This document shows positions 1 to 6,019 of a stretch of 7,024 bases of DNA, in pieces (the stretch's first letter is position 1; each line of letters starts with the position of its first letter). Both the position numbers and the translations under genes were made by a program. The stretch comes from Candidatus Saccharimonadota bacterium (GTDB taxonomy: Bacteria; Patescibacteriota; Saccharimonadia; Saccharimonadales; Saccharimonadaceae). The stretch is taken from positions 1 through 7,024 of the forward strand of contig JAGOZV010000028.1 in assembly GCA_018064165.1 (NCBI GenBank), given 5' to 3'. The notes under the pieces were generated by a model. It was not told where the DNA came from. It worked only from the letters and a program-made list of their open reading frames with translations, and did no database searches.

Positions 1-81
1 TAAATTATACCATAACCTAAATTAATGTTGCTAATTAAGAAAATAAACTGTCAAAAACTTTATTAAAGTGAGGTGTTCCCC

Positions 82-87
82 TATAAT
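82..87 (+). promoter_or_regulatory. -10 element of the ychF promoter, placed for leaderless transcription
   Basis: A perfect TATAAT hexamer ends 6 nt before the ATG at 94. With the usual numbering (-12 to -7), +1 falls on the A of that ATG, so the mRNA would have no 5' leader. No good -35 is visible: at 17-nt spacing the hexamer TTTATT (59-64) matches TTGACA at three of six positions. The only purine-rich SD-like stretch (AGGTG, 71-75) lies 18 nt from the ATG, too far for normal ribosome binding, and would sit upstream of the transcript. The hexamer is seen directly; leaderless use is inferred. Confidence 0.6.
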
Positions 88-93
88 ATTATT

Positions 94-1170
94 ATGAGTT
101 TATCTATTGGAATCGTTGGTTTGCCGAATGTTGGCAAATCTACACTATTTAACGCGTTAACAAATAATAATATACTAGCGGCAAACTACCCTTTTGCAAC
201 AATTGAGCCAAACACTGGAATTGTGCCAGTGCCAGACAATCGCTTGGATGTTTTGCAAAAAATGTATAATGCCGAAAAAACCATCCCTGCTACTGTTACT
301 TTTGTAGATATAGCTGGGCTTGTAGCGGGTGCCAGTCAGGGCGAAGGCTTGGGTAATAAGTTCTTGGCAAATATTCGTCAATGTGACGCAATTATTCATG
401 TTGTCAGAGCGTTCGACAATGACGATATAGTTCACGTAAATAACCGCGTAGACCCCGGTAATGATATAGAAATAATAAATACTGAGCTAATTTTAGCCGA
501 TATTCAAACTATTGAAAGTCGAATAAATAAATTGTCCAAAGAAGCAAAAGCCAACCCAAATGCAAAAAAGTCCCTAGATCATTTAAACTCCTTGCTGGGC
601 GAACTACGGGCTGGCAATACTATCGCTCACATACAAAATGTGAATCAAGAAATTATTGCCGATCTTCATTTACTTACAGCAAAGCCTATTATTTATGTAT
701 TTAATTTAGATGAAGAAGATTTGTCTAACACCGAAAAACAAGCCGAGCTACGTGGCCTAGTAGCTCCATCACCTGCTTTATTCATAAATGCCCGTTTTGA
801 ACAAGACTTGAACAACTTATCGGATACAGAAATTACTGAAATGCTAGAAATGTACGGTGTAGAAGAAACTGGCTTAGCAAAACTAATTCAAGAAGCTTAT
901 AAAATTTTAGGCCTACAGAGTTATTTAACTGCAGGTCCAAAAGAAGTTCGTGCTTGGACAATCAAAAAAGGCTCTTCAGCTCCAGTTGCAGCTGGTGTTA
1001 TCCACACCGATTTTGAGCGTGGCTTTATTGCAGCACAAGTTGTTAATTACGCTGATTTAATAGCTTCGGGGTCCGAGATCGCAGCAAAAAATGCCGGTAA
1101 AGTTCGAACCGAAGGCAAAGATTACATAATGCAACCCAATGATGTTGTTGAATTTAGATTTAACGTTTAA
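94..1170 (+). CDS. ychF: Ribosome-binding ATPase YchF (Obg/HflX-type P-loop NTPase)
   Basis: This 358-residue protein is close to the 363 aa of E. coli YchF. YchF is a TRAFAC-class P-loop protein that binds ribosomes and prefers ATP to GTP. Visible motifs are the P-loop G-LPNV-GKS (residues 9-16), a YPFATIEPN switch-I-like segment (32-40), the DxxG-type switch II in VDIAGLV (71-77), and N-L-D-E at 204-207. The NxxE form there replaces the NKxD guanine-specificity motif, which is the family's explanation for ATP preference. A helical insertion spans roughly 125-195. The C-terminal TGS domain (about 275-358) carries the family signatures AGPKEVRAWT and GKDY and ends EFRFNV. The ATG at 94 is chosen because family members start a few residues before GIVGLPNVGKS; the in-frame GTG at 73 would add an atypical seven residues. 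Its 3' end overlaps convergent tlyA by 11 nt, and no terminator is visible between them. Confidence 0.97.
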   Translation: MSLSIGIVGLPNVGKSTLFNALTNNNILAANYPFATIEPNTGIVPVPDNRLDVLQKMYNAEKTIPATVTFVDIAGLVAGASQGEGLGNKFLANIRQCDAIIHVVRAFDNDDIVHVNNRVDPGNDIEIINTELILADIQTIESRINKLSKEAKANPNAKKSLDHLNSLLGELRAGNTIAHIQNVNQEIIADLHLLTAKPIIYVFNLDEEDLSNTEKQAELRGLVAPSPALFINARFEQDLNNLSDTEITEMLEMYGVEETGLAKLIQEAYKILGLQSYLTAGPKEVRAWTIKKGSSAPVAAGVIHTDFERGFIAAQVVNYADLIASGSEIAAKNAGKVRTEGKDYIMQPNDVVEFRFNV

Positions 1171-1909
1171 GTAAATAGAATCTTTCTGTATTCCCTTTTT
1201 CACCCTTAACGTCGCTGTCACGCTTGCCAATAATTACAAACTTTTGTTTTGCCCAATTTTCAAAATCCCGTAGAACTTTGCGTCTAGCTGCTTCATTTTT
1301 TATAACACCTTTATGAGTTATTTCATGACCCGCTTCAAACTGAGGCTTAAGCATAACTACGATTTGCGTTTTTGAAGCCATTAAATTTTCTTCAATGTAT
1401 GGCAGTATTTCCCTAACACTAATAAACGATACGTCTATTAATATTATGTCGATTATTTCTTTTGGTGGCAATTTGAAACCTCTAATGTCAGTTTTTTCAT
1501 GTAGACTAATTCGCTCGTCGCTCCTTAAAGAAGGATGAAGCTGGTTTGTACCAACATCTACTGCGTATACTTTTAAAGCGCCATGTTTTAACGCATAATC
1601 CGTAAAACCCCCAGTACTAGAGCCCACGTCTAACACGGTTTTACCTTTGAAATTAATTTTTAAAAAATCTGACACGCTTGCTAGCTTCATTCCTGCCCTA
1701 CTAACATATTGCTCTGAAACTTCTAGTGTAATATTATCATTGAGCCTAACAAAATAGCCTGGCCTAGTAATAGTCTTACCGTTGACTAAAACTTTGCCAA
1801 GCTTAATGAAACTTTCTGCCTGAGAGCGACTACGCACTAAACCTAGCTTGACCATTTCTTGATCAAGGCGTTTTTTAACATTTTGTGGCGTTACATTAGC
1901 GCCGTCCAC
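1160..1909 (-). CDS. tlyA: TlyA-family rRNA 2'-O-methyltransferase (S4 domain plus RrmJ-like fold)
   Basis: This 249-residue protein has the TlyA architecture: an N-terminal S4 RNA-binding domain (about 14-70, with RSRSQAESFIKLGKVLVNG) followed by a Rossmann methyltransferase. SAM motif I is VLDVGSSTGGFTD (92-104), with the second acidic residue in AVDVG (D117). Family TlyA proteins methylate the 2'-OH of cytidines in 16S and/or 23S rRNA and use a K-D-K-E tetrad. The likely equivalents here are K75 (RAGMKL), D159 (LIDVSF), K188 (MLKPQFE) and E242 (TERF), all present, so an active enzyme is expected. The old haemolysin label is misleading. The start is GTG, 4 nt after the efp stop, with only a weak GAAAGA upstream, which suggests translational coupling. 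The next in-frame ATG (residue 19) would cut into the S4 domain. It is the last gene of the rpsF operon. Confidence 0.93.
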   Translation of the reverse strand: MDGANVTPQNVKKRLDQEMVKLGLVRSRSQAESFIKLGKVLVNGKTITRPGYFVRLNDNITLEVSEQYVSRAGMKLASVSDFLKINFKGKTVLDVGSSTGGFTDYALKHGALKVYAVDVGTNQLHPSLRSDERISLHEKTDIRGFKLPPKEIIDIILIDVSFISVREILPYIEENLMASKTQIVVMLKPQFEAGHEITHKGVIKNEAARRKVLRDFENWAKQKFVIIGKRDSDVKGEKGNTERFYLLKR

Positions 1910-1913
1910 AGAG

Positions 1914-2477
1914 CTAATCTTTCTTTCGTTCGCGATATTCGCCAGTGGCCGTATCTACACTTATAATATCGCCTGTTTTAATAAATGCTGGCACTTTTAC
2001 AACAAATCCGGTTTCTAGTGTGGCATCTTTTTGCACATTACTTGTTGTGTCGCCCTTGACGACATTTTCGGTATAAGTCACTTCTAGATACAAATTTTTT
2101 GGTAGTTCTACATTAATAACTCGTCCATCAAAAAACTGTAATGTTATTTCATCACTTTCTTTTAAGAAGTTAACCGTCTCGCCCATAACATCTGTTGGCA
2201 ATTCGTATTGTTCAAAGCTAACAGGATCCATGAAGAAATAATTAGAACCATCGTTATATAAATACTGGGCCGTTTGATTAGTAACCTCTGCAGGTTCAAT
2301 TTTGTCTTGACCTTTGTAGGTTTTAGGTATTACACTGCCGTCTATTAAATTTTTGAGCCGTACGTTAACAATACTTCCACCGCGCCCCATAACCTTTTGG
2401 CCATATTCTATTACTCTAAAAGGCTTACCGTCAAATTGTATGACGGTGCCTTTTTTTAAATCTGTGGGTTGATACAT
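1914..2477 (-). CDS. efp: Translation elongation factor P, with Arg at the modification site
   Basis: This 187-residue protein has the standard EF-P length and three beta-barrel domains: a KOW-like domain I (about 1-63), OB domain II (about 67-127) and OB domain III (about 131-185, with KGDT, PATLE-like DATLETG and VDTATGEY signatures). EF-P binds between the P and E sites and rescues ribosomes stalled at polyproline. In E. coli the loop reads KPGKGQ with a beta-lysylated Lys34. Here it reads V-M-G-R-G-G, so Arg32 takes the tip position and the proline is lost. Arg32 is rhamnosylated by EarP in Pseudomonas-type EF-P, but the surrounding loop there differs, and no modification gene lies in this window. 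The gene starts 7 nt after the rpsR stop; an AGG core in GGGTAGGTAG lies 6 nt before the ATG. Confidence 0.96.
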   Translation of the reverse strand: MYQPTDLKKGTVIQFDGKPFRVIEYGQKVMGRGGSIVNVRLKNLIDGSVIPKTYKGQDKIEPAEVTNQTAQYLYNDGSNYFFMDPVSFEQYELPTDVMGETVNFLKESDEITLQFFDGRVINVELPKNLYLEVTYTENVVKGDTTSNVQKDATLETGFVVKVPAFIKTGDIISVDTATGEYRERKKD

Positions 2478-2484
2478 AAACTAC

Positions 2485-2685
2485 CTACCCTTGGGCAACA
2501 AATGGCAACAATGCTAAATGTCTTGCGCGCTTAATTGCAGTTGCTAGTTGACGCTGTTGTTTTGCACTTAAACCGGTTCTAGAAATTGGTTCAATTTGAC
2601 CATAAATATTTATAAATCGTTGTAAAGTTTTAACATCTTTGTAGTCAAAATATGCAGGAGCATCTTTTTTCATTCTTTTAACCAT
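2485..2685 (-). CDS. rpsR: 30S ribosomal protein S18
   Basis: This short, basic 66-residue protein is somewhat shorter than E. coli S18 (75 aa). Family signatures are DYKDVKTLQRFI (14-25), the I-x-P-I-SRTGLSAKQQRQLATAI segment (31-51) and KRARHLALLPF at the C-terminal end. S18 binds the 30S platform next to S6. It has no cysteines, so it is the zinc-independent form of S18. A clear Shine-Dalgarno (AGGAGA; CTCCT on + at 2696-2700) sits 10 nt before the ATG. That start is preferred over the internal Met5, which would lie too far from the SD. Confidence 0.96.
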   Translation of the reverse strand: MVKRMKKDAPAYFDYKDVKTLQRFINIYGQIEPISRTGLSAKQQRQLATAIKRARHLALLPFVAQG

Positions 2686-2703
2686 ATATATTATTCTCCT
2701 TTG

Positions 2704-3126
2704 TTAGAATGGAATTTCGTCTAAATTTATTGTTGAATCGTCAATAATTTCTTCTTGACTGGCTGAATCAGGAGCAGTTGTTCTGTCGCCTCCTGCGGAT
2801 CGTCCACTTGGTGGATCTAGGAAAGTAACGTCAAAAGCGGTTACGTCTATGCGACTACGTTTTTGACCAGAATCTTTATCTTCCCATGTATCTTGACGTA
2901 AACGTCCCTGTACTAACACTCTGCTACCCTTGTGAAGATATTGAGCCACTAAATCAGAAAGCTTTTCCCAGGCTGTTATGCCAATAAAATCTGCTTGATC
3001 ATCTGAGCCCTGGCGATCTACTGCAATACTAAAACTTGCAACGTTTTTTCCGTTTGGGGTTGTGCGCACTTCTGGATCACGAGTTAAACGACCCATCAAA
3101 GTTACTTGGTTAATACTTTTAGCCAT
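2704..3126 (-). CDS. ssb: Single-stranded DNA-binding protein
   Basis: This 140-residue protein has an N-terminal OB-fold (about 1-105), a short polar Gly/Ser/Thr linker (about 106-128) and an acidic C-terminal tip ending L-D-E-I-P-F. That tip matches the D-D-x-I-P-F peptide that recruits replication and repair partners. OB-fold signatures include NQVTLMGRLTRDPEVR (6-21), FIGITAWEKLSDLV (47-60), YLHKGSRVLVQGRL (63-76) and the aromatic in DTWED (79-83). The linker is short, as in compact genomes. An AGGAG (CTCCT on + at 3136-3140) lies 9 nt before the ATG and overlaps the last codons of rpsF. The rpsF-ssb-rpsR order is conserved widely in bacteria. Confidence 0.97.
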   Translation of the reverse strand: MAKSINQVTLMGRLTRDPEVRTTPNGKNVASFSIAVDRQGSDDQADFIGITAWEKLSDLVAQYLHKGSRVLVQGRLRQDTWEDKDSGQKRSRIDVTAFDVTFLDPPSGRSAGGDRTTAPDSASQEEIIDDSTINLDEIPF

Positions 3127-3129
3127 AAT

Positions 3130-3480
3130 TTATTTCTCCTCGGTTTCTACCGTTTCAATTTTTTCTTCTGTCTCTTCTGCCGCTTTTACACTTTTTGGAT
3201 CTACTGAAACTAGCAAATATCGCAGAACTTCTTCTGTAATATTTAATGTATTGCTTATTACAATTGGCGCTTCTGGTGGAAGTGCTACTTCAAAATAAAC
3301 ATACACTGCGAAATCTTCGCGATTAATTTGGTATGCAAGTTTTTTCTTACCCCAAATATTTTCTTTTTCAATTTTACCACCTGCTTCGGTAATAATATTT
3401 TTGACTTTAGAAAGCGCATCGTCAAGATTTGCCTCTAAATCGGGATGAATTAGAACTGTCAGTTCGTACATCTTTGACAT
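3130..3480 (-). CDS. rpsF: 30S ribosomal protein S6
   Basis: This 116-residue protein shows the S6 ferredoxin-like fold: MYELTVLIHPDL at the N-terminus, ITEAGGKIEKENIWGKKKLAYQI (30-52), then AVYVYFEVALPP and TEEVLRYLLVSVD (about 82-94). After residue 97 the chain becomes a Glu-rich tail, which varies between species. S6 pairs with S18 on the 30S platform. The start is firm: a perfect AGGAGG (CCTCCT on + at 3487-3492) lies 6 nt before the ATG, and the protein starts where the family does. It is the first gene of a five-gene operon with its own promoter and a long structured leader, which would allow feedback control by S6:S18. Confidence 0.97.
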   Translation of the reverse strand: MSKMYELTVLIHPDLEANLDDALSKVKNIITEAGGKIEKENIWGKKKLAYQINREDFAVYVYFEVALPPEAPIVISNTLNITEEVLRYLLVSVDPKSVKAAEETEEKIETVETEEK

Positions 3481-3597
3481 AGATTTCCTCCTTTGGAATC
3501 CTGAGCTTTCGTATTTACGGGCGGTAGCTGTTAAGACCTTCCCTGTAAAACTATTGCTCGTTGATGCTTACGCTCGGACGCAAGCTGAGTTAATAAC
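3481..3597 (-). promoter_or_regulatory. Structured 5' leader of the rpsF operon, candidate S6:S18 autoregulatory element
   Basis: The predicted +1 is near 3597, giving a leader of about 117 nt. It holds three potential hairpins. The first is GCUUGCG / CGUAAGC (3585-3579 with 3572-3566, one G-U pair, loop UCCGAG), extendable by CUC/GAG and UAUU/AAUA. The second is AGCU / AGCU (3529-3526 with 3507-3504) enclosing an asymmetric ACCGCC internal loop and an inner CGU/ACG stem with an AAAU loop. The third is GAUUCC / GGAAAUC (3500-3495 with 3488-3482), which would cover half of the SD. rpsF leaders that bind the S6:S18 complex through a CCG-containing bulge are known in many bacteria; the second hairpin has such a CCG. 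Its identity as that element is inferred. Confidence 0.45.
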
Positions 3598-3603
3598 AAT
3601 ACT

Positions 3604-3632
3604 ATTATAGCAAAAATGAATTGTTTTGTCCA
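3604..3632 (-). promoter_or_regulatory. Strong sigma70-type promoter of the rpsF operon
   Basis: Read on the - strand, there is a -35 TGGACA (3632-3627, five of six to TTGACA), a spacer of exactly 17 nt, and a perfect -10 TATAAT (3609-3604). TGC directly precedes the hexamer, which gives an extended -10. The predicted start is near 3597. It is the best promoter in the window and begins about 20 nt after the ftsK stop codon, so the operon can be transcribed independently of ftsK. Confidence 0.85.
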
Positions 3633-3653
3633 CAAAAGAATGAACGACTAATT

Positions 3654-5891
3654 CTATTCTATGTTATTTTCAGAATCTGCTTCGGTATCATCGGCGTCCA
3701 ATTCATCTAAACTAGAAATAAGAATTTCCCTTGGACGACTGCCATCTGGTGGCCCAACAATGCCTCGTTCTTCCATTTCTTCCATAATACGAGCCGCGCG
3801 AGCATAACCCACACGCAAACGTCGTTGTAGCAAGCTTGTACTTGCCTTCCCCATATCAAGAACCACTCGTATGGCATCATTTAACATGGCGTCGCCATCG
3901 CCATTGTCTATATCCATAACAACCCCGCCTTTTCCATTCAGTTGGACAGGCAAACTAACCACTTCGTTATTGTATTGCGGCGGTGATTGCATTTTAAGAT
4001 GATCGGTAACCTTTGCCACTTCTTCATCTGTTACCCAAGCACCTTGAATACGCTTTGGCTTACTCATACTAGGAGTAATAAACAGCATATCGCCCTGACC
4101 GAGTAATTTTTCTGCACCAATTTGGTCTAAAATTGTGCGACTGTCTACTTGCGAAGCTACCGTAAAGGCAATTCGTGCCGGCACATTGGCCTTAATGAGG
4201 CCCGTAATAACATCTACGGATGGGCGCTGAGTGGCAAGCACCAGGTGAATACCAACCGCCCTAGCCTTTTGAGCTAATCGCACGATATAACTTTCTACAT
4301 CCCTGGCTGCCGCCATCATTAAATCGCTAAGCTCGTCTATGACGATAATTATATATGGCATCGCTCCCTCTTGATGCCGTTGAGGTATGCCATTTTCATC
4401 TTCTACAGGAATTTTAATTTTGTTAGAACGTATTTTATTATTGTACGATTTTATGTCCCTTACTTTATGCTCTGCCATAAGACTGTAGCGTCGCTCCATT
4501 TCATTTACTGACCACTTCAAAGCGCTTATTGTTTTTTCAGGCTCGGTAATAACCTCTGTAAGAAGATGAGGAATATCTGCATAAGGCATCATTTCTACTC
4601 TTTTAGGGTCTACTAAAATTAATTTCATATCACTTGGGCTGTTGTTGTACAGCAAACTTGTTAGCAACGCATTTATCATAACAGATTTACCAGAGCCCGT
4701 TTGTCCCGCAATCAACATGTGTGGCATTTTGCCTAAATCGGCAACTACCGCGTTGCCAGATATATCTTTGCCGATTGCGAAAGGTAGTGCATCTTCCTCT
4801 GTTGCTTTTTTCCATTGCTCGCTAGAAAGAATGCCATGCAATCGTACGTCGGCGGCTTTACGATTTGGCACTTCTATTCCTACAAGTTTTTGACCAGGAA
4901 TTGGCGCTTCCATGCGCAAAGTTTGGGCGGCCAAGTTAAGCGCGATGTTTGTTTCAAGAGCTGTAATTCGTGTTAGCTTCACGCCACTTGGTGGTCGAAG
5001 TGTATATTGTGTAACTTTTGGACCAATATTTGCCCCTTCCATTTCCACGTCAATATTAAATTCATGCAAAGTTTCTTTTATAATTTCGGCATTTTGCTCA
5101 ACATTTCCCGCATCGGCTGGTGATTGTTTTTTCTCAAGAAGACTAAGAGCCGGCGGCTTCCAGTTAGGGTCGCTAATAGTAACAAGCGCCACTTTTTCCT
5201 CGGCTGCTTTGTCTGGAATCGTACTATTTTTTAATGATGAGCGTTTTGGCTTCGTTTTAGTTTCTTCAACAGATGAATCTACCATTGGCACCCCTGCATT
5301 TAGTTTAAACTCGGCCTTTTTGCCATTTTTTACCTTTTCTTCTTTAGCAGACTGCAATGTCTCTTCTCTTGATGGACGCAAGAAGCCCCAAACGGCTGCC
5401 CAAGTATCGCTTAGGGTTATTCCTAAAACATACAAAAGTGTAATAAATATTAGAACTACGTATATGAAAGCGGCCACCGTTGGATTAACCAGAAGCAGAA
5501 CGCCACTATTAATCATATCGCCAACAAAACCCCCTGTTGAAGATTGATGAGAAACGCCAATTAATCCAAAAAACCCAGCCAGCCAAATTAGTTCAAGAAA
5601 GGATGCAACCTTAACGGCCATAGACAAACGATTATATTCATTGCGAAAAATTTCAAAAGCAAGATAAATTAATAACGCCGGCAAAACGTAAGTTGCCAAG
5701 CCAATAAAAGAAGTTAAAGCTTCGTGTGCCCACAATATAACTGGCCCACCAGTATTAAACCAAGACAGAACTAGAAGAATCGACACAACAATCAACAAGA
5801 CGGCCCATGTTTGACGCCAAAAACCATCTGGCACGTAATGCACAGCTTGTTTTTCTTGTTTTTTCTTGTTTCGTTTTTTCTTTTTTGCCAT
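3654..5891 (-). CDS. ftsK: DNA translocase FtsK/SpoIIIE
   Basis: This 745-residue protein is a hexameric, septum-anchored DNA pump that clears chromosome ends at division. In order: a Lys-rich N-terminus; four membrane segments (about 27-46, 60-81, 92-113, 138-160); a short charged linker (about 172-240); the alpha/beta motor (about 265-635) with Walker A GQTGSGKS (396-403), Walker B IIIVIDEL (514-521) and ATQRPSVDVITGLIK (553-567); and a gamma winged-helix domain (about 668-725, LLQRRLRVGYARAARIMEEME). In the family, gamma reads polar DNA motifs and activates XerCD. The linker is far shorter than in E. coli, making it SpoIIIE-sized. The ATG at 5889-5891 is chosen over a TTG at 5982-5984 because the extra 31 residues would be translated from palindromic spacer and a -10 box directly precedes the ATG. 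The stop is TAG. Confidence 0.96.
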   Translation of the reverse strand: MAKKKKRNKKKQEKQAVHYVPDGFWRQTWAVLLIVVSILLVLSWFNTGGPVILWAHEALTSFIGLATYVLPALLIYLAFEIFRNEYNRLSMAVKVASFLELIWLAGFFGLIGVSHQSSTGGFVGDMINSGVLLLVNPTVAAFIYVVLIFITLLYVLGITLSDTWAAVWGFLRPSREETLQSAKEEKVKNGKKAEFKLNAGVPMVDSSVEETKTKPKRSSLKNSTIPDKAAEEKVALVTISDPNWKPPALSLLEKKQSPADAGNVEQNAEIIKETLHEFNIDVEMEGANIGPKVTQYTLRPPSGVKLTRITALETNIALNLAAQTLRMEAPIPGQKLVGIEVPNRKAADVRLHGILSSEQWKKATEEDALPFAIGKDISGNAVVADLGKMPHMLIAGQTGSGKSVMINALLTSLLYNNSPSDMKLILVDPKRVEMMPYADIPHLLTEVITEPEKTISALKWSVNEMERRYSLMAEHKVRDIKSYNNKIRSNKIKIPVEDENGIPQRHQEGAMPYIIIVIDELSDLMMAAARDVESYIVRLAQKARAVGIHLVLATQRPSVDVITGLIKANVPARIAFTVASQVDSRTILDQIGAEKLLGQGDMLFITPSMSKPKRIQGAWVTDEEVAKVTDHLKMQSPPQYNNEVVSLPVQLNGKGGVVMDIDNGDGDAMLNDAIRVVLDMGKASTSLLQRRLRVGYARAARIMEEMEERGIVGPPDGSRPREILISSLDELDADDTEADSENNIE

Positions 5892-5898
5892 ATTCACT

Positions 5899-5904
5899 AT
5901 TATA
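5899..5904 (-). promoter_or_regulatory. -10 element of the ftsK promoter, placed for leaderless transcription
   Basis: A perfect TATAAT on the - strand ends 7 nt before the ftsK ATG (5891). The predicted +1 is at about 5892, so the transcript would begin on or one base before the start codon. A five-of-six -35 (TTAACA, 5929-5924) exists but at a 19-nt spacing, which is suboptimal. No Shine-Dalgarno is present between the -10 and the ATG. The arrangement matches ychF at the other end of the window. Confidence 0.6.
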
Positions 5905-5938
5905 CTATCTTTTCCGTTGTTTTTGTTAATTGGTTTGT

Positions 5939-5962
5939 GGGGTGCATTTACGCACGCACCCC
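5939..5962. repeat. GC-rich hairpin between the TPR-like locus and ftsK (GGGGTGC / GCACCCC)
   Basis: Arms at 5939-5945 and 5956-5962 pair perfectly over 7 bp around a 10-nt loop. On the + strand the stem is followed by TTTT then GCGG, a weak terminator shape, but no + strand gene ends here. On the - strand, where the TPR-like locus ends at 6020, the stem is followed by ACAAACC, so it is not a standard intrinsic terminator in that direction. It may still act as a transcript 3' end or a protein site. Confidence 0.55.
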
Positions 5963-5969
5963 TTTTGCG

Positions 5970-6005
5970 GTTTTGGCTAACCAAAACATGTTTTCTAGTT
6001 AAAAC
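5970..6005. repeat. Overlapping AT-rich inverted repeats downstream of the TPR-like locus
   Basis: Three self-complementary elements overlap: GTTTTGG / CCAAAAC with a CTAA loop (5970-5987), the 12-bp perfect palindrome AAAACATGTTTT (5983-5994), and GTTTT / AAAAC around CTAGTT (5990-6005). They are mutually exclusive folds. Together with the GC-rich hairpin at 5939-5962 they fill most of the 128-nt gap between the TPR-like ORF and ftsK, which holds no gene. Confidence 0.6.
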
Positions 6006-6019
6006 TACCTCTTATAAAT

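Noticed and set aside
73..93. GTG start seven codons upstream in ychF
   Set aside because: The added residues are atypical for the family, and the TATAAT used for transcription lies inside this stretch; the ATG at 94 matches YchF starts.
213..231. CACTGG / CCAGTG inverted repeat in ychF
   Set aside because: A 6-bp stem in conserved coding sequence is expected by chance.
3534..3545. KOPS-like GGGAAGG in the rpsF leader near ftsK
   Set aside because: It is a single copy with one mismatch to the E. coli-type motif; polar motifs can be judged only by genome-wide skew.
3640..3657. Terminator for ftsK from GAAT / ATTC followed by TTTT
   Set aside because: Only 4 AT-rich pairs with a 9-nt loop; too weak to call, and it abuts the rpsF promoter.
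4642..5547. Long + strand ORFs opposite ftsK
   Set aside because: They are antisense frames of a clearly coding gene and contain no recognisable protein features.
5892..5984. 31-residue N-terminal extension of FtsK from a TTG
   Set aside because: It would be translated from palindromic spacer and across the -10 box; the ATG at 5891 gives the usual Lys-rich FtsK start.
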